Source: Phycisphaerales bacterium (GTDB lineage Bacteria; Planctomycetota; Phycisphaerae; Phycisphaerales; UBA1924). From it: a stretch of 64,000 nucleotides of DNA. Under the pieces are notes generated by a model. The model was not told the DNA's origin. It saw only the letters and a program-made list of their open reading frames with translations, and searched no databases. The position numbers were made by a program, and so were the translations under genes. The stretch covers positions 62,001 through 126,000 of the forward strand of contig JALSHH010000047.1 in assembly GCA_026982335.1 (NCBI GenBank), in the 5' to 3' direction. This document shows, in pieces, positions 7,730 to 16,005 of the stretch (the stretch's first letter is position 1; the number at the start of each line of letters is the position of its first letter).

Positions 7730-10507
7730 TTACTTCCCGCTGAGCAACGCCCGGATCGAGCTTTGGTTGAGTTTCATGGCACTCGGAGCTGCAGCGGCCA
7801 GTGCCAGTCCGATCACGCTCGTCCACGCAACCAGAATAGGCCCGATCGGCAACGCTATTTCTAAGTCGATGCCGATGATTTGACGATTGGTTTCTTGCCC
7901 GCCCCAAGCTGCCTGAATGCCCAATGCTGTCCCCAAAACGCATGCGGTAATCGCGATGATCAGTGCTTGGCTACAGACAAGCCTGACGAGTTGTCCGCGC
8001 GATGCCCCCACTGCCCGAAGCACACCAAGTTCGTATCTTCTCGCGTTGACCTCGGCGACGATCAGGTTCGCGACGCCGAAGCTCGCCACGAGCATCGCGC
8101 CGATCCCCACCGTTGAGAAAAGCACAAGGGTCGAAGCAAATACTGCTTCGATCTGTTTGCGAATCATCCGTCCCGACCCGACATTGAGCACCCCCGCACC
8201 CAACAGCGCCCGGCGTATCTCCATGACGGCTTGTTCGTCGTCGATATCTTCGCTGAGCTCGACTTGTATGAGCTGGGCAGTGCGCATACCGAAGTGTTCA
8301 ATCATGTCGTTGCGTGAACCAAAGACCGATCCGATCGCCTGGTTGACAAAGTTATCGCCCAGATCGAAGTATTGCGAAACAAGTTCGAGCCCTGGCGAAG
8401 TGACAACGCCGACGATTTCGAATGAATGAACCTCGTCGCGTACATCTTGACACTCGAACACATCGCCCACGCCCAATCCACGCGCAACGAGGAACTCCCG
8501 AGCGACGATGACACTGCCACCGGCTTTGAGCTTAGCCTTGGCGATTTCTGGATCGCCTTGGACAAACTCGAGCGTGGCCATGTCAAAGAACGAGTCTGGC
8601 TCGAACCCGATGAAGTTGGTTTTGTATTGCGAGAGTCCTTTGACACCAAAGGCTTCGGTCTTGACGGGGAACATCGCGATTGCGCTTGTTTTTTCGACAA
8701 ATGGGAGCTCATCGAGGATGCCCTGGGCCTCTTCGGAGAGTGGAAGTCCATAGACAAAGGCGTCGGGGAACTCGATCTTACCGAGCCAATCGCGCAAGGC
8801 TGCCGAACCATTTGTCCAGATGCCGATCATCAATGCCAACCCGGTCATCAATGCACCAGCGGTGAATCCGTGGCGATAGGGCGTCGCTTGCACGGTGCGT
8901 CCGAGCAATGCGCCGGGGAGCCTCATCACCAGCGAGATCGGACGCGAACACATCTTGGCGACGAGGATCACGATCGGCACGGAGATCAAGAAGTAGCCTA
9001 GGAACATCATCGGCAATCCGAGTGAGGCGTAGATCCAGAAGAAGATCGAAGTGTCGGCGAAGAACAGCACGATCGAAATCATGCTCAGCACGCCGATTGA
9101 TCCCAGTATACCGACAAGCACGATCCCTTTGGCTTTGTGAGGCGTTGCTTGGGCGGTCATCGCGCGCAATGGCGACATCGAAGCGGCCCGCCATGCGGGC
9201 CACATCGCACCAACAAGCCCGGCAAGCAGGGCACCGACAATCGTGATCGCCAGGTTCACCCCCGGCACGACAAGCCCTTGGGTCATCTGCCCCTCGAATA
9301 CGGCTGCGAGTATCCACGCCAAACCGATCCCCACAGGTACCCCGACGAGTGCGCCCAGCCCGGCAAGGATGCACCCACCCCAGAGCTGGGCCATCGCCAG
9401 TTGTCTCCGACGCGCCCCCACTGCTCGAAGCACCGCCAGCGTGCGCTGTTGCTCGGCAACGCCAGTGGTGAGTCCCGTCATGATGATAAAGGCGGCCGAG
9501 ATCAGCGAAATCACAGAGATCAACACAAATCCGAGTTGGGTTGCTGCCAGGTTTGCTTCGACGCCTGAAGTCACCCGTCCGGTGGTTTGGAGGATCACCT
9601 CGGGAAACAGTTCGTCTTCGTGCAAAGCGACAAACGCTTCGGGATCAACCCCATCGGCGAGCCCAATCTCAATATCGGTGAGTTGATTCTTCTTGCGGCT
9701 GAGTTGCTCGAGGGTTTCGATGGTGGTGAAGGCGATGGGCTTGCCTCCCAGTGGAGCCGGGGCCGCAATCCCGACGACGGTAAGCATCCGTGCGCGTCCA
9801 AATAAGCGAGGCACGGTCAGGACCGATCCGATCCGTACGCCCACACCTTCGTTGAGTCGGGTTGCATCTTGTTGTGTTTCGACGCGCTGCCCAATGATCG
9901 GCCAAGGCTTGTCAAGATATGCGCCGGGGTCGGCGAGCAAGTCAAGTTTGATCCCTTGCTTGATACTTTGCTTGGTCCTTTGGACAAAGGACCAGCTAAG
10001 CCTTTGGGCGACGCGCAGGTCGATCACAATTTCGTCAAGCTTCTGGGGGTATCGACCGTCGATGAGTGTGATCGGGCGATGGACAAACTCGCGTTCTGGA
10101 TCAACGCCATTGACAAAGGCATTGGTTGCATAGCGGACCGGAACGGTTTTATAGACACCCTCGAACTCTTCCAATGTATCGAGTTTGATAACCAGCGAAA
10201 GTGTCATCTGGCGTCTGGGCAAGACCGACTCGACCCCTTCCCATGCTTCGATGCGTTCAACAATCGAATCATCAAGCGTAGTGCCCGATGATGGTCGAAG
10301 CCGAACCTCGGCTGTACCGATCTGGGTGTCAATCTGGGCGCGAAAGGCAGCATTGAGCGAGGCCATCGCGCAGGCGATCGAAATCACCAAAACCACCGAG
10401 AGCGCCACAGCCCCGGCAAGCAGGTAGAGTCTACTGAGCCGAGCTAAGCAGATGCTGCGTGCGAGTTGCAATGGTGCCCGCATCAAGTCCTCCCTCCGCT
10501 TTGGCAT
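7730..10507 (-). CDS. ABC transporter permease with two FtsX domains
   Basis: 925 residues. An N-terminal helix (LYLLAGAVALSVVLVISIACAMA) is followed by a large periplasmic MacB-like domain, an FtsX core with helices around residues 320-470 (TGVAEQQRTLAVLRAVGARRRQ), a second periplasmic domain, and a C-terminal FtsX core (ARRYELGVLRAVGASRGQL). Two LRAVGA coupling motifs in one chain show a fused LolC/LolE-like or DUF214-like permease. Such proteins move lipoproteins, lipids or peptides out of the inner membrane or act as mechanotransmitters. Its start overlaps the 3' end of the ATPase gene by up to 77 bases; ATG at 10483 is an alternative. Cargo unknown. Confidence 0.88.
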   Translation of the reverse strand: MPKRREDLMRAPLQLARSICLARLSRLYLLAGAVALSVVLVISIACAMASLNAAFRAQIDTQIGTAEVRLRPSSGTTLDDSIVERIEAWEGVESVLPRRQMTLSLVIKLDTLEEFEGVYKTVPVRYATNAFVNGVDPEREFVHRPITLIDGRYPQKLDEIVIDLRVAQRLSWSFVQRTKQSIKQGIKLDLLADPGAYLDKPWPIIGQRVETQQDATRLNEGVGVRIGSVLTVPRLFGRARMLTVVGIAAPAPLGGKPIAFTTIETLEQLSRKKNQLTDIEIGLADGVDPEAFVALHEDELFPEVILQTTGRVTSGVEANLAATQLGFVLISVISLISAAFIIMTGLTTGVAEQQRTLAVLRAVGARRRQLAMAQLWGGCILAGLGALVGVPVGIGLAWILAAVFEGQMTQGLVVPGVNLAITIVGALLAGLVGAMWPAWRAASMSPLRAMTAQATPHKAKGIVLVGILGSIGVLSMISIVLFFADTSIFFWIYASLGLPMMFLGYFLISVPIVILVAKMCSRPISLVMRLPGALLGRTVQATPYRHGFTAGALMTGLALMIGIWTNGSAALRDWLGKIEFPDAFVYGLPLSEEAQGILDELPFVEKTSAIAMFPVKTEAFGVKGLSQYKTNFIGFEPDSFFDMATLEFVQGDPEIAKAKLKAGGSVIVAREFLVARGLGVGDVFECQDVRDEVHSFEIVGVVTSPGLELVSQYFDLGDNFVNQAIGSVFGSRNDMIEHFGMRTAQLIQVELSEDIDDEQAVMEIRRALLGAGVLNVGSGRMIRKQIEAVFASTLVLFSTVGIGAMLVASFGVANLIVAEVNARRYELGVLRAVGASRGQLVRLVCSQALIIAITACVLGTALGIQAAWGGQETNRQIIGIDLEIALPIGPILVAWTSVIGLALAAAAPSAMKLNQSSIRALLSGK

Positions 10508-11177
10508 CGAGCGTGCCTTGGATTTGCCCGTCGCCCATGACGAATATCTGCTGGCAATAACTCGCAGCTTGGGGTTCGTGCGTCACCATGATGATCGTGA
10601 CGCCCTGCTCGTTGGCAATCTCGCGGAGCATCGACCAGACCATCGCTGAAGCATCAGTATCGAGATTCCCGGTGGGTTCGTCGGCGAAGATAACGGCAGG
10701 TTTGTAGAGCAGCGCCCGCGCGATCGCTACGCGTTGCTGCTCGCCACCCGAGAGGGCTTCGGGTCGATGAGCCCTTCGATCGCTCAGATCGAGCCGATCA
10801 AGTAGTTCGTGGGAACGATTGATAAGGGCTTTGGATTGGTCGCCTGCGAGAAGTCCGGGGAGTTGGACATTTTCGATGGCGGTCATCGTGGGGATCAGAT
10901 TGAAAGCCTGGAAGATGACCCCGATCTCTGTACGCCGAAACATCGTCGCCTGGGTTTCGCTCATCGAATGAATGCGATGCCCTGAAACGATCACCTCACC
11001 CGAATCCGGGCGATCCATGGCTGAGAGCATGTGCAGCAGCGTGGATTTGCCTGACCCTGATGGCCCCATGATGGCATAGAATCCCGGATCTTCGATACGC
11101 AGATCAACGCCTCGCAGTGCCTGCACCGAGCGTTTGCCGATGGCGAAGGACTTGTGGACATCGATGCAATTGATCAT
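10431..11177 (-). CDS. ABC transporter ATPase, LolD/MacB type
   Basis: 248 residues. It powers the permease encoded directly downstream. Walker A GPSGSGKST is near residue 38, the Q-loop lies in GVIFQAFNLIPTM, the signature LSGGEQQRVAIARAL is near 143, and Walker B plus D-loop read VIFADEPTGNLD near 165, with the switch His in VTHEP. The GVIFQAFNLIPTMTAIENV stretch and the small size are typical of the LolD/MacB/FtsE branch that pairs with FtsX permeases. A 21-base dyad (11192-11212) lies 15 bases upstream of the ATG and may control the pair. Confidence 0.93.
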   Translation of the reverse strand: MINCIDVHKSFAIGKRSVQALRGVDLRIEDPGFYAIMGPSGSGKSTLLHMLSAMDRPDSGEVIVSGHRIHSMSETQATMFRRTEIGVIFQAFNLIPTMTAIENVQLPGLLAGDQSKALINRSHELLDRLDLSDRRAHRPEALSGGEQQRVAIARALLYKPAVIFADEPTGNLDTDASAMVWSMLREIANEQGVTIIMVTHEPQAASYCQQIFVMGDGQIQGTLDAKAEGGLDAGTIATRTQHLLSSAQ

Positions 11178-11191
11178 GGGAGTCTCATTGG

Positions 11192-11212
11192 GAATCAGAC
11201 GATCTCTGATTC
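11192..11212. promoter_or_regulatory. Perfect 8-bp dyad upstream of the ABC exporter operon
   Basis: GAATCAGA and TCTGATTC are exact inverted copies around a 5-base centre, CGATC. The dyad is in the 60-base gap between gcvH and the ATPase gene, ending 15 bases before the ATPase start. No T-run follows on either strand, so an operator or an RNA hairpin that shields the start fits better than a terminator. Confidence 0.45.
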
Positions 11213-11237
11213 ACCACTTTTAACCATCTCTCCAACG

Positions 11238-11612
11238 CTACAACGACGCGTCGTAGGCGGTTGCATCCATACAGTCGCCCAGTGTACCCTGGTCTTCGAT
11301 CTGGATTTTGACAAGCCAGCCGTCGCCATAGGGGTCTGCGTTGACCATTTCGGGGTTCTCGGTGAGGGCGTCATTGACTTCGATGATTTCTCCTCCAACC
11401 GCGGAATAGATGTCCGAGGTGGTTTTGACGGATTCGACCTCGCCAACGGATTCACCTGCATCAATGATGGTGCCTACAGGCTGCATCTCGACAAAGGTGA
11501 CATCGGTCAGTTGATCAACCGCAAAGCTGGTAAGCCCGATGGTCACGACCTCGCCGTCCACTTTGTGCCATTCATGAGATTCGGCGTATACGCGATCAGA
11601 TGGGGTATTCAT
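11238..11612 (-). CDS. gcvH: Glycine cleavage system H protein
   Basis: 124 residues. The H protein carries the lipoyl arm that shuttles the aminomethyl group between the P, T and L proteins. The ESVKTTSD motif holds the lipoylated Lys, within the usual GEVESVKTTSDIYSAVGGE hammerhead, and the YAESHEW start and DPYGDGWLVKI end are typical. The ATG at 11612 is chosen because AGGAGC lies about eight bases upstream; the frame is open to 11696 but that part does not resemble the family. gcvT and gcvP are not in the window. It is divergent from smc and upstream of the ABC pair. Confidence 0.95.
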   Translation of the reverse strand: MNTPSDRVYAESHEWHKVDGEVVTIGLTSFAVDQLTDVTFVEMQPVGTIIDAGESVGEVESVKTTSDIYSAVGGEIIEVNDALTENPEMVNADPYGDGWLVKIQIEDQGTLGDCMDATAYDASL

Positions 11613-11850
11613 GGTGAATGCTCCTGAAATGGGCCTTGGGACTCGTTCGTTTGGAGGCTGCATGGTAGGCAGGCAGATTTGAAGCGAGAAACCCAATTTC
11701 CCGAGACTTTTCCCCCCTCGAGGAGGTGCATCGCCGGACTTGATCTGATATCATCTGTCCAACCCACCCGCTGGAGGATTCGGCGGGATTCTGTCTGTGT
11801 GTCAGACCAGTCGTTCGCAAGGAACAGCCGACACGGAGGTTGCGCTGATC

Positions 11851-14800
11851 ATGTCCCAAACTACCTTATCCCAATCTCTCCCTCAAACCACACCAGAAGG
11901 TGATGACACCGGCCCGACACCTGTGCCACCATCTCGTGAACAATCACACAATAAGGCAGCCGGGCTTAAACTCGCTTCGTTGAGTATGGCTGGGTTCAAA
12001 AGTTTTGCCGACAAAACCACCTTCACCTTTGATGATCCCATCACCGGGATCGTTGGCCCAAACGGGTGCGGCAAGTCCAATGTCGTCGATGCGATCAAAT
12101 GGGTGCTCGGCGAACGATCGTCCAAGTCCTTGCGCGGCAAGGAGATGATTGATGTTATCTTTGCCGGCTCGGCCGGGCGCAAACCTTCGGGAATGGCCAG
12201 TGTCACCCTGACATTCGAGAATCCAAAGCAGACTGATCCCCCAGTGGCTCAGCTCACCGAGCCGGGTGACTTGGCCGAAACATCCGAAAAAGAATCTGGC
12301 TCGGCAAGCCGGGCCACCGCCGTAGAACATCACCCTGCCCACGATGCTCATATCTCCGACGACGACGCCGACCGGGCTGCGGAAGAGGGCGAATCCCAAG
12401 CGGCCGCCATTATCACCCAGCGATCACGCATCGGTCGCCCGTTGCCGATCGACAACGATGTGGTCGCAGTTGAACGCAGGCTCTACCGCGATGGCAAATC
12501 CAAGTACATCATCAATGGGCGCACCGCGCGATTGAAAGACATCCGTGATCTGTTCCTCGATACGGGGATCGGAGCCGATGCGTATTCGATCATCGAGCAA
12601 GGCAAGGTCGACCGGATGTTGCTCGCTTCGCCAATGGAACGGCGGGTGATCTTTGAAGAGGCTGCCGGGATTGCGAAATATCGGCAGCGCCGGGTCGAAG
12701 CGACCCGCAAACTCGAAAAGACCGAGACAAACCTGATCCGTACCCGTGAGCAGCTCGATTCCACCGAGCGCCGATTGCGATTGGTCAAAGGCCAGGCGAG
12801 CAAAGCCCGTCGGTTCCAGGAACTCGATGATGAATACCGTTCCCTTCGCATGGCCTTGGCCTTTGAGTTGTACGACGACATTCGGCGTCGGCTCGAAGGG
12901 TTGACCTCACAAATCGCATCTCTCGAAGACGAAAAGAGGCACATCGAAAAAACTCTACGGTCGGTCGAGGATGCGTCAAACCAAGCCAACGAAGAACACC
13001 TCAGACGCACCCGTGCCCTGCAAGAAATTGAAAGCCAACTCACCAAAGCTCGACATCAGGCCGAAACAGCCCAACAGCGTGGCGAAATGACAATCAAAGC
13101 TATTGAAGAGGCTGCCCGATCCGTCGAAGTCGAGACCACTCGGTTGGCGGAATCAAATGAAAAACTCATTGCGCTGGATTCATTGTTGAATACTCACAAG
13201 CAAGCCGTCGAAACGCTTGAGCGTCAGCTTGAAGCCGCAGAGAAATCTTTGTCCCAAGTCAACGAGATCAAGCTCGAATCATCACGCACCTCAGCAACAC
13301 ATCGTCAGATTCTCGACGAATCCCGCGCCACCTGCGCTTCGATCGAACGCGAACACGCGACACTCCTTGCCCGCATTCAATCTGATGACCGCCGGATTGA
13401 AGCAATCCAAGAACAAAGCAGCAAAATTGCTCATCGTCAAAGCGAGTTACAGATCCAACGCAACAGCGCCTCGTCAAACATAGCCAAGGTTCGCGAGCGT
13501 ATCACTTCGCTCACCGTCCGTATTGAATCACTCGAAGCCGAACTCGCCCAGATCACCACCCATGAAAAGCAAGTCGGCAGCACTCGCTCTCAACTTGCTG
13601 AACTTGTTGATCAGCTCGATGAACAGCGGGTTCGCCTTGAAACCCGCCATACAACACTCGATGAGATGGTCAAATCCCGCGTAGGGCTTGATGATGCCGT
13701 GCGTGATGTACTCGATCGCAAAGACAACGATCAAGGATTCTCTGGCATCATCGGCCCCTTGGCTGAACTGATCGAAGTCTCTGCTGAGCATGCCTCACAA
13801 ATCGAATCGGCCCTCGAAGATGCACTCCAATCGGTTGTCGTCAAATCCATCTCTGCAATGCCCGGCGCTCAAGAACTCTCTACCCTCCCCGGGCGTGTCA
13901 CTTTCCTTCCTCTGACTGGGCTCGACGGGACCGCGGTGCCGTCTGATTTGGCGATTCATCAGATTGCTGCTGTCGCAGGCACACGCATCACCCGATTGCG
14001 CACACTTGTACGATCGCGTACCAATGATCCGCGTATCGAAGCATTACTCGATCAAGTGCTCTCGACCACACTTTTGGTATCTGATCTCGACACAGCAATG
14101 CTCTTGGCTGCCGGTCCATTGCGGGGCATTCAAGCACGCTTTGTCACCGCCGCAGGTACAGTCATCGAGCCCGATGGGCGCATATGTGCGGGACCACCCA
14201 ATGATTCTCAAGCTGCAGGATTACTCGCTCGGCGGGCCGAGCTTGACGAGCTCTCTCAATCACTTCAAATCCATCTCGCCGAGTTCACCATCAAGCGCAA
14301 CGAACTCGCCTCAGTCGATGCCGACGCATCGCATTTGGCCGAGCAACGCTCAACTCTGCACTCTTCCGTCGGCTTAACCAAGCAAGAACTTGTCAAAGAA
14401 CAACACGCCCTTGATCGGCACCAATCTGATCTTGATCGGCTTACTCGTGAAATTCAACGCACCAACGATGAACAATCCTCGATTCAATCCCGACTCGATG
14501 AAATCATCAACGAGCGCACCAGCCTCATCCAGCGAGCAACCAAAATTGAAGCCCTGCTCGCCGAGCAACAAACCCGTGCCAACGAAGCAAAGCAAAAACT
14601 CCTCCACATCGAACGAATACTCGAAGAGGCCAACGAAAAAGTTTCAACCGCCCGCGTCGAGGCATCTACGATCCATGAGCAATTGCGGTCCGAGCAGCGT
14701 CAGCTCGCTGGAACCCAGAATCTCCGCGATGAAACCGAGCGCCAAAGCGCATTGGCCCAGCGCCACATCGAGCGTGCCACCGCCATCCTCGACGAACACC

Positions 14801-16005
14801 AACGCGTCGCCCGTGAATCGCTCGATCAAGAGATGAAGGCCAACGCCCAAATTGCACAACTTGAACAGCAAGCAGCCGAGCATCTTATGCGCGTACGCGA
14901 ATCCGACGCTCGTGTCCGTCAGATCGGAGAACAGCTCGCTCAAATTCGCGATACTGCCGAAGCCTTCCAACGCGACTTCCATGCCATTGAAATGGCCAAG
15001 CGCGAAACCGAAGTCAAACGCGAGCACATCGAAGAACGCACGCTCGAAGACTTAGGCATCAACCTCATCATCGACTATCCTGAATACCGCCACATGATGA
15101 GCGACCAGCGTGATGGCGTCACCATCGAGCGCGTCGAGATCGACCCCACCCAGGCCCGCGTCAATGTACTCAAATCCGAGATCAAAAAGCTTGGCAGTGT
15201 GAACCTCAGCGCGATCGAAGAGGAATCCAACCTCACCGAACGCAACGAGGACCTCATCGCCCAAGTCCGCGACATTGACGAAGCACGCATCAAACTCGCC
15301 ACCTTGATCGAAAAACTCAATGTCGCTTCACGGACAAGTTTTGGCGAAGTCTTTGAACGCATCCAGCGAGAGTTTGGTGGACGCGATGGGATGTTCCGCC
15401 GACTCTTCGGCGGCGGACGCGCCGAGGTTCGATTGATGCCTCTGGTCAAAGATATCGACGGCCAAAAAATCGTCACCAACGAAATCGACCTGCTCGAATC
15501 CGGCATCGAGGTCATCGCCAAACCACCAGGAAAAGAGCCTCGCTCGATCAACCAACTCTCGGGCGGCGAAAAAACCATGACGGCCGTCGCGATGCTCTTG
15601 GCGATCTTCCGGTCCAAACCGAGTTGTTTCTGTGTACTTGACGAAGTTGATGCGGCGCTCGATGAAGCCAATGTTGGTCGGTTCTGTGCGACACTCGACA
15701 TCTTCGCCCAGCAATCCCGGTTCATCGTCATCACGCACAACAAACGCACGATGCAGGCAACCGACAAACTCTTCGGCGTCACCATGCAAGAACGGGGTGT
15801 GTCCAAACGCGTCGAAGTCCGGTTTGACCAAATTGGCGAAGACGGGCATATTGATGCCAAAGCAGTCAAGAATGCCTCCCCTGAACAAATCAGTGAACCG
15901 AGCCTGACCGAGAAGTCCGCCGGTTCTGATTCTAAACCGTCGGGTGCACTGCGAGCAGCATTGGCGTCGATGCGTGACAAACACGAATCCGTTGCTACCG
16001 AATGA
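11851..16005 (+). CDS. smc: Chromosome segregation ATPase SMC
   Basis: 1384 residues. SMC dimers bind DNA with ScpA/ScpB and organise the chromosome. Walker A GPNGCGKS is at about residue 69. Long coiled coils flank a central hinge (about residues 620-780; GIIGPLAELIEV, PGRVTFLPLTG). The ABC signature NQLSGGEKTM is near 1236 and Walker B/D-loop VLDEVDAALDEAN near 1262. The N-terminal head has an extra acidic segment of about 70 residues (about 125-195) between the VTLTFENP strand and VAVERRLYRDG. About 40 Pro/Thr-rich residues precede the head. The ATG at 11851 follows GGAGG; a GTG at 11797 is less likely. Its TGA overlaps the uvrB ATG, so the genes are coupled. Confidence 0.95.
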   Translation: MSQTTLSQSLPQTTPEGDDTGPTPVPPSREQSHNKAAGLKLASLSMAGFKSFADKTTFTFDDPITGIVGPNGCGKSNVVDAIKWVLGERSSKSLRGKEMIDVIFAGSAGRKPSGMASVTLTFENPKQTDPPVAQLTEPGDLAETSEKESGSASRATAVEHHPAHDAHISDDDADRAAEEGESQAAAIITQRSRIGRPLPIDNDVVAVERRLYRDGKSKYIINGRTARLKDIRDLFLDTGIGADAYSIIEQGKVDRMLLASPMERRVIFEEAAGIAKYRQRRVEATRKLEKTETNLIRTREQLDSTERRLRLVKGQASKARRFQELDDEYRSLRMALAFELYDDIRRRLEGLTSQIASLEDEKRHIEKTLRSVEDASNQANEEHLRRTRALQEIESQLTKARHQAETAQQRGEMTIKAIEEAARSVEVETTRLAESNEKLIALDSLLNTHKQAVETLERQLEAAEKSLSQVNEIKLESSRTSATHRQILDESRATCASIEREHATLLARIQSDDRRIEAIQEQSSKIAHRQSELQIQRNSASSNIAKVRERITSLTVRIESLEAELAQITTHEKQVGSTRSQLAELVDQLDEQRVRLETRHTTLDEMVKSRVGLDDAVRDVLDRKDNDQGFSGIIGPLAELIEVSAEHASQIESALEDALQSVVVKSISAMPGAQELSTLPGRVTFLPLTGLDGTAVPSDLAIHQIAAVAGTRITRLRTLVRSRTNDPRIEALLDQVLSTTLLVSDLDTAMLLAAGPLRGIQARFVTAAGTVIEPDGRICAGPPNDSQAAGLLARRAELDELSQSLQIHLAEFTIKRNELASVDADASHLAEQRSTLHSSVGLTKQELVKEQHALDRHQSDLDRLTREIQRTNDEQSSIQSRLDEIINERTSLIQRATKIEALLAEQQTRANEAKQKLLHIERILEEANEKVSTARVEASTIHEQLRSEQRQLAGTQNLRDETERQSALAQRHIERATAILDEHQRVARESLDQEMKANAQIAQLEQQAAEHLMRVRESDARVRQIGEQLAQIRDTAEAFQRDFHAIEMAKRETEVKREHIEERTLEDLGINLIIDYPEYRHMMSDQRDGVTIERVEIDPTQARVNVLKSEIKKLGSVNLSAIEEESNLTERNEDLIAQVRDIDEARIKLATLIEKLNVASRTSFGEVFERIQREFGGRDGMFRRLFGGGRAEVRLMPLVKDIDGQKIVTNEIDLLESGIEVIAKPPGKEPRSINQLSGGEKTMTAVAMLLAIFRSKPSCFCVLDEVDAALDEANVGRFCATLDIFAQQSRFIVITHNKRTMQATDKLFGVTMQERGVSKRVEVRFDQIGEDGHIDAKAVKNASPEQISEPSLTEKSAGSDSKPSGALRAALASMRDKHESVATE

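Noticed and set aside
11238-11612. Full glycine cleavage operon
   Set aside because: Only gcvH is present; the flanking genes are an ABC exporter and smc.
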